Assembly: GCF_000003195.3 (NCBI RefSeq)
Contig: NC_012870.2
Span: 24,916,501 to 24,980,500 of the forward strand
Origin: Sorghum bicolor
Taxonomy: Eukaryota; Streptophyta; Magnoliopsida; Poales; Poaceae
DNA: 64,000 nucleotides
Direction: 5' to 3'
The stretch's first letter is position 1, and each line of letters starts with the position of its first letter. The notes beneath the pieces are model-generated. The model saw only the letters and a program-made list of their open reading frames with translations. It searched no databases and had not been told where the DNA came from. The translations under genes were made by a program, and so were the position numbers. This document shows, one piece after another, positions 23,446 to 33,523 of the stretch.

Positions 23446-24118
23446 GACCTGTTGAAAAGTTAGTAAATTAATTGAAATGTTGTCTACGAATATTTGTTAT
23501 TAAAAATAAAAGAAGACCTAACAATTAAATCAAATTGAAAAAGGAATCATGGAAATGGTGAGAGGAGAGGCAACATCTTAAACAAGAGGGCACAAAAATG
23601 CTTATCGCGTAATTAAATCAAATTTACATAAAAAATAACATCCTAAACAATATAATTTAAAAAACTAAAAAGAAAACTTATCTTTCTTAGCCACCTCCAC
23701 CTCCTTCCAAGAAATGAAGATCAAAACCTCCACCCTTGTATTTTGACCTGTTGAAAAGTTAGTAAATTAATTGAAATATTGTCTACGAATATTTGTTATC
23801 AAAAATAAAAGAACACCTAACAATTAAATCAAGTTGAAAAAGTAAAACAAGTATCAAAAATAAAGACAAAACCATAAATATATATCTTTATATCACTAAA
23901 ATAAATTTGACAAGGTACAAAAACATTGTTGATTGAAACTAAATATATTATATCACTAAAAAATTTGAGAAGGAAACATGGAAATGGTGAGAGGAGAGGC
24001 AACATCTGAAGCAACCTCATATATAAAAAATGCTTATCGCATAATTAAATCAAATTTACATAAAAAATAACATCCTAAACCATATAATTTAAAAAACTAA
24101 AAAGAAAACTTATCTTTC
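23446..24118 (-). repeat. Duplicated 5' leader of TNP2
   Basis: Two blocks recur. Sequence near 23446-23545 (GACCTGTTGAAAAGTTAG) returns at 23744-23840. Sequence near 23550-23690 (GAAATGGTGAGAGGAGAGG) returns at 23965-24118. This is a tandem duplication of 300-400 bp in the 5' non-coding part of the TNP2 gene. No coding frame is seen. Confidence 0.8.
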
Positions 24119-24515
24119 TCTCCCTTCCCAAACATGGAAACACCATTCATGGAAACTACTACATATATATTTCTTAGATTCACAAATTAGAGAAGGAAAC
24201 ATAAAAAAGAAGATAGGAGAGACATCATATATCCATCTTAAGCAACTTTATTTGAGCAAAATAGACCATACCTAGCTATTCTACTCTCTCTCTCATGGTG
24301 AAACCCTAGATCCAAAAAGTAGCTCAAATTGAGCAAGAGGGCACAAAAAGAGGCATTAGAGGCATCAACTAACCTTTCTTAGCCACCTCCTTCCAAGAAA
24401 TGAAGATCAAATCCTCCCCCCTTGTATTTTGAAAAATCTGGACCTCCAAGATGGGCTGCAATGGAAAGTGACTGCGAGCTACAGTTCTGCCCGAGGAGGA
24501 TGAAGGGGTTGGTGG

Positions 24516-24523
24516 TATTTATA
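24516..24523 (-). promoter_or_regulatory. TATA box of TNP2
   Basis: The minus strand reads CCTATAAATACC, a textbook plant TATA box. It stands between the right subterminal repeats and the TNP2 leader. Confidence 0.75.
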
Positions 24524-24534
24524 GGAAGATAATC

Positions 24535-24835
24535 ACAGGCGGTTTGTTATGTGAACCGCCTGTGTAAATCCATTAACACAGGCGGTTCGCATAACTGAAC
24601 CGCCTGTGTAAATGGTCCATTTACACAGGCGGTTCGCTTATGTGAACCGCCTGTGTAAATCTATTTACACAGGCGGTTCACATAACATGACCGCCTGTGT
24701 AAATGGACCATTTACACAGGCGGTTTTCTTACAATAACCGCCTGTACTGAGCCTTTTATACAAGTGGTTTTCAATTCTAGCCGTACAAATTTTCAACACA
24801 GGCGCATTATAACTAAAACCGCCTGTAGAAATGTT
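24535..24835. repeat. CACTA right subterminal repeats
   Basis: ACAGGCGGTT-spacer-AACCGCCTGT units are spaced by AAATCCATT or AAATGGTCC linkers. They mirror the left block at 13424-13655 and lie upstream of the TNP2 TATA box, so they may serve both transposition and promoter control. Confidence 0.9.
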
Positions 24836-24856
24836 TTACCCCCGCCGGCTTAGAAC

Positions 24857-24871
24857 GTCTGTGTACTAGTG
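24857..24871 (-). repeat. CACTA right terminal inverted repeat
   Basis: On the minus strand it reads CACTAGTACACAGAC. It is followed by the ATT duplication at 24872-24874. Confidence 0.9.
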
Positions 24872-24874
24872 ATT

Positions 24875-25600
24875 CTTCAGTATTTCGACTTCTAAATTCT
24901 AGTAAGTTCTTGTTTTATTGTTCTTTGGTTTATGAGTTTACTTTAATCTCTTCGCGTAGAGTTTAGAGTAATCATCTCTAGCGTAGACGTGGTGTTTGGG
25001 CTAGGATACTCATAGGCCTTGTTTAGTTCCCCAAAAATTTTGTAAAATTTTTCAGATTCCCCGTCACATCGAATCTTTAGACGTATGCATGGAGTATTAA
25101 ATATAGATGAAAATAAAAACAAATTGCACAGTTTGATCGAAATTGACGAGACGAATCTTTTGAACCTAGTTAGTCTATAATTAGACAATATTTGTCAAAT
25201 ACAAACGAAAGTGCTACTATTCCTATTTTGTAAAAAATTTTGGAAGTAAACAAGGCCATAGATATTCCCTGACTAGCTAGACCGTGGTAGTAGCGAAGAA
25301 CGTGACATTGCCGAGTTACTTTTGCAAACCATATTTCGTTAGCAGGAAGGATAGGGTTTATAGGTGCGGGTTGAATATCCTCTATGGTGTCTAGATTCCG
25401 TAAGCTTTCCCAATAGAACAGTAGATCATCCTTACCAAGGTTAGAAAGAGATTACAGTTGTAGTCTTCTCTATTTATCACTCACATCGAGAAACATTCTT
25501 TGTAGCCTAAAGGTTAGTAGTAATATACCGGGTTAGTCAGATGCACTCTTTCTCCTAGTGGTAAAAAAATAAATACGATACTCTGGATCAATTCCTTATT
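24875..25600 (+). repeat. Gypsy-1 right LTR, part 2 (split by a MITE)
   Basis: This resumes after the CACTA element with CTTCAGTATTTCGACTTCT, matching the left LTR from 4395. It is interrupted by the MITE at 25015-25257 and ends near 25600, where the Copia accessory ORF resumes at GTGTTCCCAAATATC. Confidence 0.88.
25015..25257. mobile_element. Tourist-like MITE
   Basis: The ends are GGCCTTGTTTAGTTCC and the inverted AAGTAAACAAGGCC, with a 3-bp duplication ATA on both sides (25012-25014 and 25258-25260). The other LTR has the empty site ACTCATAGATATT. The 243-bp size, TIRs and 3-bp duplication fit a PIF/Harbinger-derived MITE. It has no coding capacity. A diverged relative lies at 52670-52974. 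Confidence 0.88.
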
Positions 25601-27891
25601 GTGTTCCCAAATATCAACATCTGGCACGGTAGAAGACGGTGCAAGCTGCTCAGACGAGGCTACCGACGACGATAGGCGCTCAGTAGTGGTAACTGGGATC
25701 GTAAAAGCTGAAGGAGCCTGCAGGGGTGGAGGCGTAGGGTCACCAGTCAGAGCACTGTACGCGAAGCTGATATGCTGGCCTGTCGACGAGTCCAACATAA
25801 GCTGAGACGCTGTAGCTGACTGCGGTGTGAATCTAGAGCGGAGAGGTGTGAACTGCGGCACCTGCTCAAAGCCAGACGAGATAGCACCCTGAGAGACCTG
25901 GTGCTGTGGCGTCGAGAACGGCTGACTCTGAACGGGGAGCTGAAGAGGCTGCTGAGACTGACTCTGCGGTGCTAGAGTAGACGGCCTGACAGACGGTGTG
26001 CCTGGAATCTGAATCTGTGGAAGCTGAATCCTTGAGGCGGCCATAAGAGCGGCCATCATCGCTGTCTGCAGAGCCTGAAAAGCTAGGAACTGCCTCTGAA
26101 GCTCATCCTGTCCCTCCTGGCCTGCTCCTCAGCTGCTCTGCGCTGGTCAGCCCGCATCCCCTCTAGAATAGCTAGTAGTGCAGGGTCCGTAGCACTCGAG
26201 CCTCCTACCTCATGGTCGTGCGTCCTCGGAGGAAGGTCTGGCACAGGAAGACGATAGTCATCATCCGAGCTGTCCTAAGCAAAGTCAAACTCCCCCTCAG
26301 CCTCTGCATCTGCAAACGCCCCAATAGCTATGTCCTGCTCCTCCTCGGTCTCTGGTACTGCTCCTGAACTGCGAGTGCCCCTAGGAGAAGGTGGGGGCAC
26401 CGGGCCACGTGGTGCTGCAGGAGGTGGCGGAGTGCGAAGGTCGTAGTGTGCTCTCAGCATCTGCCTGGGGTCGTAGTGGGGAAAGACCATGTCTGAGTCT
26501 AAAAGCCCTCTCTGCAGGTGAGCTGGAAGGGGTACTGGCCTAGCACGAAGAATAATCATGGTAATCCAATGTGCGTACGGCAACTGACGTCGACCCCTGA
26601 AGCTCTCTGAAATAGTGTCCTCGATCTCTGAGACTATCAAATCCCACAAGTCAAATGGAGTCTTCGAGATGAGGTGGGCTACCAACCACTGCTGTATCCT
26701 GGTGAAGCCGTCCCTGTAGCCTGTCCTAGGAAAGAGCGTCTTCCTCAACACAAAGTCGAGGATCCTGGCTGGGCGTGTCAAATCTCCCACTGTCCTGCTA
26801 GAGCCCTCTCCAAAAGGCTGACGGAAACAGGGAGCCACAAAGTCAACTGGTGGTAGCTCACCACCGTGAGGACGACGAGGGGGCTCGAAGTTCCCATAGC
26901 ACAGCTGGTGAATCCTGATAGAGTAGGCTCTCAAACCAAGTACCTCTCTGGCATGCTGAGCTGTCACTCTATAGTCCGAGCCTGCCAGTGCGTAGTGGAT
27001 ATAGCTGTGATCCGGAGAAACCCACACTGAGGCGTAGAACTCTCTGACCCATTGCTCACAATAAGTACCAGGGAGAGCAAGTAACTCTAGGAGGCCGTGG
27101 AGGTAAGTGAAGTACTGCCTGATGTCTGCACCAACCACGTTTCCTAAAATCTCAAGTTCGAGCACCCTGTGCTCTCTGAACTGAGCCTGTGAGCGAACTA
27201 GTGCCTCGTAGATGTCCTCCTGGACCACTGTGTAGAACCTGGCACTAGCTCGCGGATCCCTGGCAGCTAGAAACCAGGTAGGAAATAGAACGAACTGCAG
27301 CTGCTGGATCTCCCGAGCTGAGACCTGAGTGTAGTCCCTATGTATCCTCACTGGTGCCTGACGAGGTGCTAGAGTGCCTCGAGCTGGTGTAGAGCGAGCA
27401 GCTGAGGTAGACTGACCCTGCGTACCAGTCCGGGGGATGGCCTGAGTACGAGCGCGAGTCAACCTCCTGAGGGGCTGCTCCTACTGCTGTGCCTCTGCCA
27501 GACCCTCTGCCTCTGTCTCTGTGTCCGGGTCCTCCTGAGCTAGGTCATGAACTGCAATCCTGACACGCTGACCTCCTATCATGATGGTGCCAGGAGGGGA
27601 TCCATGGAGTGCCTCTGCCTCAAGAACTGCACGCCTCTGACGTGGCGTGAGATCGGCCCCAATCCTCAGGGCACCTGAGCGTCCATCTCTCTCTGCTGCC
27701 TCAGCTGCTGCAGCAACTGCCTCTGCTATCTCTGCCTCTCTGTCGCTGGTCTTCCGCTTCTTGGTGGCTAGCTTCTTTCCCTTGCCTTTCTCTACCGCTG
27801 ACAGGTGACGGGGAGGGTCACCTCCACCATCGCCTCCTGGTGAACCACCAGCGCTGGCTTCCGGACCACTGACGTTCTTGCAACGAGCCAT
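25601..27891 (-). pseudogene. Copia accessory ORF, main part
   Basis: The frame starts at MARCKNVSG (27891; an upstream in-frame ATG is at 27915). The order is a basic nuclear-localisation-like stretch (KGKGKKLATKKRKT), an Ala/Glu helix, a Thr/Arg/Pro-rich linker, a globular centre of about 270 residues (FPTWFLAARDPRASARFY, EQWVREFYASVWVSP, VLGLRAYSIRIHQLCYG, RTGYRDGFTRIQQWLVAHL), an acidic stretch and a Pro/Gln-rich tail. The centre resembles the so-called putative plant transposon protein domain (function unknown). Stops are TAG at 27481-27483 (CAG in the duplicate) and 26275-26277; a deletion near 26105 shifts the frame. It lies after pol in sense direction, the env-like position of Sireviruses, but I see no signal peptide or membrane segment. 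Confidence 0.7.
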
Positions 27892-28452
27892 CGCAAGAAC
27901 AACTGTCTGTAACAACTGCCGACAACTGACCAGCTACCACAAGAGATCAACGTGCTGCAAGAGATGGATAGATAAGGTATATATAAGCAAACATGATAGC
28001 TAGAGGTGAGAGAGCCCTATAGATCACAAGAGTAGATAAAGAACGGGCGCGAATGGCTTACGATCCGATGACGAGACGCGTTCCGGATGAAATATCGCGA
28101 TCGAACTCCGCCGAAGAACGCGAGTCAACTCCTCAAGGTGCTACAGAGATTAAACGAAGCAAGTCGCGGTGAAAAACTTCGTTTGAATCCATAGACACAA
28201 AAGATCAAACACCTTAAGGGCGAGGATCAAAAGACTCACCCAAACCCTTGAATCCCTGCGAGATTGGATCCGCGCGAGAAGAGGAGGGAGAGGGAGAAGT
28301 CTGGGGCAGATCTGGCGCGAGGGAAGGGCCGAGGTCGCCGGGGATCGAAGAAATCGACGGGGGCGGCGTCCTACGCGGCGAGTTAGGGCACAAGGCGGTC
28401 GCGGGAGGAAAAGAACTGACTGCACGAAAATTCCCCCGGGCGCGGGTTATAT
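27892..28452 (-). promoter_or_regulatory. Internal promoter and leader of the Copia accessory ORF
   Basis: The minus strand has CGCATATAACCCGCG (TATA box at 28447-28452), followed by a GC-rich leader of about 550 nt and then the ORF start. Upstream lies a cluster of CACCGGAC/GTCCGGTG palindromes, as in the LTRs. This arrangement suggests a separate transcript for the accessory ORF. Leader splicing is possible but not decided. Confidence 0.55.
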
Positions 28453-28464
28453 GCGCCTACCGTG

Positions 28465-28700
28465 GGGTCACCGGACGCTCTTTATGTGGCACCGGACGCG
28501 TCCGGTGACCACCGGACTCATGCGCAGAGAGATTTTCAAATCGGCATACCACCGGACGATGGCCTTAGCGTCCGGTGCCCTAGGGCACGCCTGGTGAGCA
28601 CCGGATGCTGCAGGGACACTGTTCCTGCGTCCGGTGAGTGCAGTCCTGCATACTCACCGAACCGGACGCACCGAGACAGCGTCCGGTGCATCATCTGGTG
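28465..28700. repeat. CACCGGAC palindrome cluster before the accessory ORF
   Basis: Several copies of ACCGGACGC/GCGTCCGGT, some as facing pairs, resemble the LTR clusters at 2260-2625 and 48291-48652. They sit just upstream of the internal TATA box. Confidence 0.75.
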
Positions 28701-28904
28701 CCCCTCTGGTTCCTTTTTCAACTTAGCACCACGTCCGACTTTGACCCAACCAAGTTCCATCTTCAAAGACACACAAATAAACACCAAGTGGAACTGGTAT
28801 GAGTGACCTCTCTCAAACCCTCAAATTTTCACAAATATTTAGCCTTAGGCTTAGTAGTTTTTATGAAAATAGTCCGAGAAATCACCAAGGAGCTAGGCCT
28901 GGGC

Positions 28905-29060
28905 GTTCAGGTAACCCGCAAAGTTCGGGTCGGGTAGTTCAGGTTTTCAAAAGTTTGGGTAATGAGAATTGTTACCCGAAAACAGCACCAAAAAACCACT
29001 ACCCGCAGGTTTGGGTACCCGCAAATTCGGGTTCGGGTATACCCGATATACCCGAAATAT
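28905..29060. repeat. hAT left subterminal CGGGT array
   Basis: Many copies of CGGGT or ACCCG occur (GTTCGGGTCGGGTAG, ATACCCGATATACCCG). The same motifs crowd the right end (33020-33180). Such arrays bind hAT transposase or host factors in related elements; here the role is inferred. Confidence 0.85.
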
Positions 29061-29466
29061 ATAAAATCATAGCGAAAGTGATAACATCATAGAATTTTGC
29101 ATAGAATAGATGATAACTCATTAATGTAACATATAAAGGAACAAGTTCAAACCATGACACATTCAAGTTTTTAACCGAGGTGCAAACCACGACAAGTACT
29201 GAGATACTGACTACTTAATTACTACTGACAAGATACAATACAAGAGCAAAGATCAAGTTTGGTGCTTGCCATCACAAGAGTGTTTGCTTCACACGAGAAC
29301 AAAATAATCCAGGCCTCCAAGGCTCCAAAGTCCAGACTCCAGTGACAGCAACCAGACATGAGACATCTAGTCCTCCATAGTCCATACTGTACAAAATAAT
29401 TGATGGTTCAAAATCCAAATCTTAGCTTCAAGAACACAGAGAAATTTGACATACACATACCTTCAA
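29061..29466. other. hAT 3' non-coding region
   Basis: No coding frame is supported. The stretch runs from the subterminal array to the transposase stop codon and is probably 3' untranslated sequence. Confidence 0.5.
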
Positions 29467-32400
29467 CTAGGTGTTGGTGGTGCCTAGAGTCGTCACAGAT
29501 GGCTCCTCATTCTTTTTTCCATTGCCGCCATATTCTTCAATCCACTCTGTGAATGCACAGCGCACAACACAGTTACATATGTAACATTACATACATATAG
29601 TAAATTCACAAATGCAAGCAAATAAGGAAATATGGTACCTTTTTGTATTATTGCCAATTCCTCCGCAATCTCTCTTATGTCAACAGAAGGCCTTCGTAGC
29701 CAATCTTGTGTGCATACTAAAGCCTCTAACATGAATGGAGTAAGAGAGGTACGGAAGTCATCCAAAATACGTCTACCTGTACTAAAAGCTGACTCAGACG
29801 CAACTGTTGTAATGGGGATAGCAAGCACATCACGAGCCATATGACCCAAAACTGGAAACCTTGATGAATTGACTTTCCACCAAGCAAGAATGTCAATTTT
29901 GATTCTATGTCTTCAGTTTCTTCAGCAAGGTATTTCTCAAGTTCAGATTTGTTGCTGCTGGTAGAACAGTTGTTTAGCTTCATCTTCTTGGCAATTTTGT
30001 CTTTAAGCATTCCTCCTGCTGCTCTCTTAGATTTATCAGCATCAACTACTGGAGTTGCTTCTTCACTTGGAGCATACATGTTCTTGTATTCTCCAAACAA
30101 TTCTGTCACACAAGTATTAATTGCTGCCCACACAACTTGACCTTTTTCCTCACCAAATATCTCTTCAACACTAATCTTTGTGTACAAAGATAACTTGTAC
30201 CTTGGATCAAGGAACGCAGCCACAAATATCAGTAAGTTGATGTTCTCTTTATCCTTGGCCTTCTCCTTCCCCTTCCCCTTGCTTCGCCCTTTATCCCTCT
30301 CTTGCTCTTGTTGCTGCCCATTGTCATTGTCCTTGCTGTTGGTGTGCCAAGCTCCCCAATATTTATCAAATTTCTCTTTCATTCTTTTCCCCATTGAAAC
30401 TTGCAAATTATCTTCACTGTTTAGCCATTCTTGTATCAAAAGACAGACTTCTCCAATCTCATGGAAGAAAGTGTTACTAGTAACTTGGAGAGAAGAAGAG
30501 ATACGAACTGTAAGGTCATAGAAATGCTGTAGAAATTGTGCCATCTTCTTTGCATTTTCCCAATCATCTTCATCTGGATGCCCAAAACCATCTCTTGCTT
30601 CAGACAAGTCGATAACATAATTAGGGTCATCTTCAGCTAACCTTAGAAACACTTTCTCATACACAATTGCAGACTTCAACATCAGATAGGTGGAATTCCA
30701 CCTTGTCGGACAATCTAGTTTCAAAAAAGCTTTGGTGTCCACTTTCTCTTCCTCAGCAATTTCTTTAAACTTGACCAATCTTGAAGTCCCATTTTTTATA
30801 TACCTAACAGCAGCCCTAACACGCTGAATAGATGGGTCCACTTCATGCAAACCATCTCTTACAACAAGATTCGTAATGTGGGATGCACACCTCATCTTCA
30901 CAAACTTGCCCTTGGCAATGTTAGTTTTCTGAAGCTGCTTCCTCAAGTAATCAACACCAGTGTCATTCGCACTCGCATTATCCACTGTTACAGTCATCAC
31001 TTTATCCAAATCCCAATCAGCTAAGCATCTTGTCATGTTCTTCCCAATATCCTCCCCCTTGTGACCCTTTACCATGAAAAAACTTATCACCTTCTTATGC
31101 AAATTCCAGCTTTCATCAATGAAGCTTGCTGTAACAGTCATATATCCATCTTGGACTTGAGAAGTCCAAGCATCTGTTGTCAGACACACTCTTTGACAAG
31201 AATCAGCAAATAACTTCTTCAGCTTGGCCTTATCTTCAAAGTAAATGCGCACAATGTCCCTTGTGCAAGTTCTTCTTGATGGAACTTGGAAACGAGGACA
31301 TGCTTTGGACAGAAATTTCTTCAAGCCAGGCTTCTCACCAAAACAGAAGGGTTGCTCATCTTCTATAACCATCTCAGCAAAGGCTTCTCTAAGTGCTTCT
31401 TGATCAAACCTCCAAGTGGTAGGAGCTTCCCCGTGACATGCTTGCAAGGTGGCCTGCTTGGGGTCCTTGTTGAAAACATGAGGATTGCGCTTGCATGTAT
31501 TGAAGTGTTTCTTCAAAGCAGATGTTCCATGACCCCTTGCTTCAGCCTTGATGTCACGGTGGCAATACTTGCACCTTCCAGCCTTCAGAAATCCTTTGTC
31601 GTCCTTGATCTTGATGAAATGTTGCCACATCTCAGACCTCGGTGCTAGTTCCTTCCTCTCAGCTTTTTCAGTTTCCTTCTCCTCCACATCAATGACCACC
31701 TTTTCATTTACAAGACCATCAGCTACGGTTTTGCCATGCTCCTGAGTCTGCTCCACTGGCACCATTGCCATGTCCTGTGTGTCAGTTCCTTGTGACTCAA
31801 TATTATCCTCTACTCCTGGCATCTACAGAAATAAAAATTAAGCACTATAATCAGTAACCAGTAAGTAAATCTAAAAGCACACGGATAATCAGTAACCACT
31901 CATGTACACATGCCATATATCATATCAGCATATTAACAAAAATCAAATATCAAATAAATAGTAACATATCCACTATACTACACCATAAAAAATCAGCATA
32001 TTATCAAATAAACAGTAACAAATCCACTCACTACGGAAAAACAAGAGAACGAACCTAAACACACGAGCATAGCAAGAATGGATTATTGTCTATCTGTGCA
32101 GCTACATAGTTGCAGAGCATCATAGATACATAGGAAGAAAGAATTTTTATGGGAGGCATTGCAGTCCGGAAGAAAAAAATGCAGTGATGACATATTACAC
32201 TATATAATTGATTATAAATTAACACGCATATGTAACTCTAGAGCTCTGGTTGCAATTGTGATTGCCAAAAGTGATTGCCCATGCCCAAAATCTAATATTG
32301 AAAGTTCATATATGAAATCACGCCAAACAAGAAACCAACATGCCTGAATGTCTGATAGAACTCAGATTTCTTCCCCAAATTGTCTCAAACCCAGCTCTCA

Positions 32401-32853
32401 CTCATCAGACAACCCAACAACGCTACAACCAACGAAATCAGAAGTAGTAACAGAGAAATCTCAAGTGTACAACGCATCCAGCTCAGCCACAACCATAGAT
32501 TCGTGATTCACAAATCAGATAATCAGAAAAATAGGGGATTAGGGATAGGTAATATCAATACTTACATTGCACGACGATGACGATTCTTCAGGTCGCCAGG
32601 CTCTGGTTTCCCTCTCCGCCGAGGTGATGTGCAGCGGCGACGGTGGCTGGAGTCCTGACGGGGGCAGCGGCGTCGATGTCGAGCTCGTGAGACGGGAGAA
32701 GGGAGTGGCGGCAGCGGGGTCGGGGTGAGAGGGCGGCGCAGTGAGGGCCGCAGGAGAGATGGTGGCGTCGTCGTCAGACTCAGACCCGTTGCGGCCTAGT
32801 GCCGTCGCCGTCGCCGTCGCTCGCGCAAAGAATTGAGACCGAGCGGTGGCCAT
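29467..32853 (-). pseudogene. hAT transposase, three exons, one apparent frameshift
   Basis: Exon 1 (32853-32566, 96 codons, starting MATARSQFFARA) ends at GTAAGT. Exon 2 starts at 31822 after CTGTAG, in phase 0. It has a BED zinc finger (GRCKYCHRDIKAEARGHGTS, then LKKHFNTC), the RNase H-like core (TDAWTSQVQDGYMTVTASFI, TVDNASANDTGV, RCASHITNLVV, CPTRWNSTYLML, LDPRYKL) and the hAT C-terminal dimerisation motif (PITTVASESAFSTGRRIL). A small intron (29547-29638) leads to a last exon ending in TAG at 29467. Near 29898 the frame jumps by one base just before the DILAWW-type motif, as if one T of an AAATTTGAC string had been lost. Otherwise the gene looks functional. Confidence 0.9.
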
Positions 32854-33019
32854 GGGAGCGATGGGTTTTGAAGGGGAGGGGTACGGGAACTTGGGCTCTC
32901 GGGGAGTCAGGGAGATGGAAATTAAGAGGTTGAGTTAATGAGGAACCAAAGCCGAGGAGGTATCCTACCGTTGTTGGGCATGGGTACTGGAAATCGGGGA
33001 TGCTTTGTTGACTAGCCTG

Positions 33020-33180
33020 GGATTCGGGTATTTCGGGTACCGGGGTATGTTACCCGATTTACCCGAAATAAATTCGGGTTTTAACATTCACTATCCGAAC
33101 TAGAGTTCGGGTACTACGAGTTCGGGTTTTTCGGGTTCGAGTCCGGGTATTTCGGGTTCGGGGTTCGGGTATCGGGTTTT
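33020..33180. repeat. hAT right subterminal CGGGT array
   Basis: TTCGGGT, ACCCGAT and related motifs repeat more than a dozen times up to the terminal repeat, mirroring the left array. Confidence 0.85.
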
Positions 33181-33193
33181 GTGCCCAGGGCTA

Positions 33194-33523
33194 CAAGGAG
33201 CATCATATGGCCATAAAGGTAGGGGTTTAAATCATGATGAGCTTTGAATGCTCCCCCTATTTGTGGACGAACATAGTGGATGCTCAAAGAATAACCGAAA
33301 AGAAACTGTCAACTAACAAGCATGCATATGATATGAGGTGAAATGCAATACTTGAAAGTAAACTAATGCTTGTCAAGTTTGATCCAAGGTTAAGCTTTTT
33401 CACACACACAAGGTTGTTATCTTAACCATGTTAGACAAGCCCTACACACAATCTTTTTGAATTTTAGTTTTCGTATGCATGATATGCAAAGCAAAAGCTA
33501 TTTACAAGTTTCAACACACAACT
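33194..33523 (-). other. Copia spacer between RT and the hAT site
   Basis: No gene. A polypurine-like tract (complement of CTCCCCCTATTTG, near 33252) resembles those beside the Copia 3' LTR. Confidence 0.5.

Larger units (their letters stand above)
13391..24871 (-). mobile_element. CACTA (En/Spm) DNA transposon, 11.5 kb
   Basis: The ends are CACTAGTACAGAGAG (13391) and the inverted form CTGTGTACTAGTG (to 24871). The 3-bp duplication ATT flanks them (13388-13390 and 24872-24874). The uninterrupted site, GGATTCTTC, is seen in the other Gypsy-1 LTR at 4390-4398. Both ends carry palindromic repeats with ACAGGCGGTT and AACCGCCTGT. Two genes read leftward: TNP2 (23445-19925), and a Transposase_24 protein fused to a Ulp1-type protease (17670-14190). 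Nonsense codons and frameshifts break both genes. The ends look intact, so the copy might still move if transposase were supplied in trans. Confidence 0.95.
3745..25600 (+). mobile_element. Gypsy-1, a rearranged Ty3/Gypsy element
   Basis: The pol order is protease, RT, RNase H, then the integrase end, on the plus strand. The element sits in the Copia accessory ORF; GTGTT occurs at both outer edges (3740-3744 and 25601-25605). The left LTR (3745-4875) is followed not by a primer site but by a second copy of the host Copia sequence (4876-6848). The right LTR starts at 12709 and is split by a CACTA element and a MITE. The left LTR appears to lack its first bases (TGACGGTT). LTR and 3' region resemble Gypsy-2, whose primer site is Athila/Tat-like. 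The element cannot move by itself. Confidence 0.85.
28894..33193 (-). mobile_element. hAT DNA transposon, 4.3 kb
   Basis: The ends are TAGGCCTGGGC and the inverted GCCCAGGGCTA, flanked by a perfect 8-bp duplication, CAAGGAGC (28886-28893 and 33194-33201). Both ends are packed with CGGGT/ACCCG motifs. It encodes one minus-strand transposase with a BED finger and a hAT dimerisation domain. It lies in the non-coding gap between the Copia RT and the accessory ORF. Apart from one apparent frameshift it looks intact, so it is young. Confidence 0.95.
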
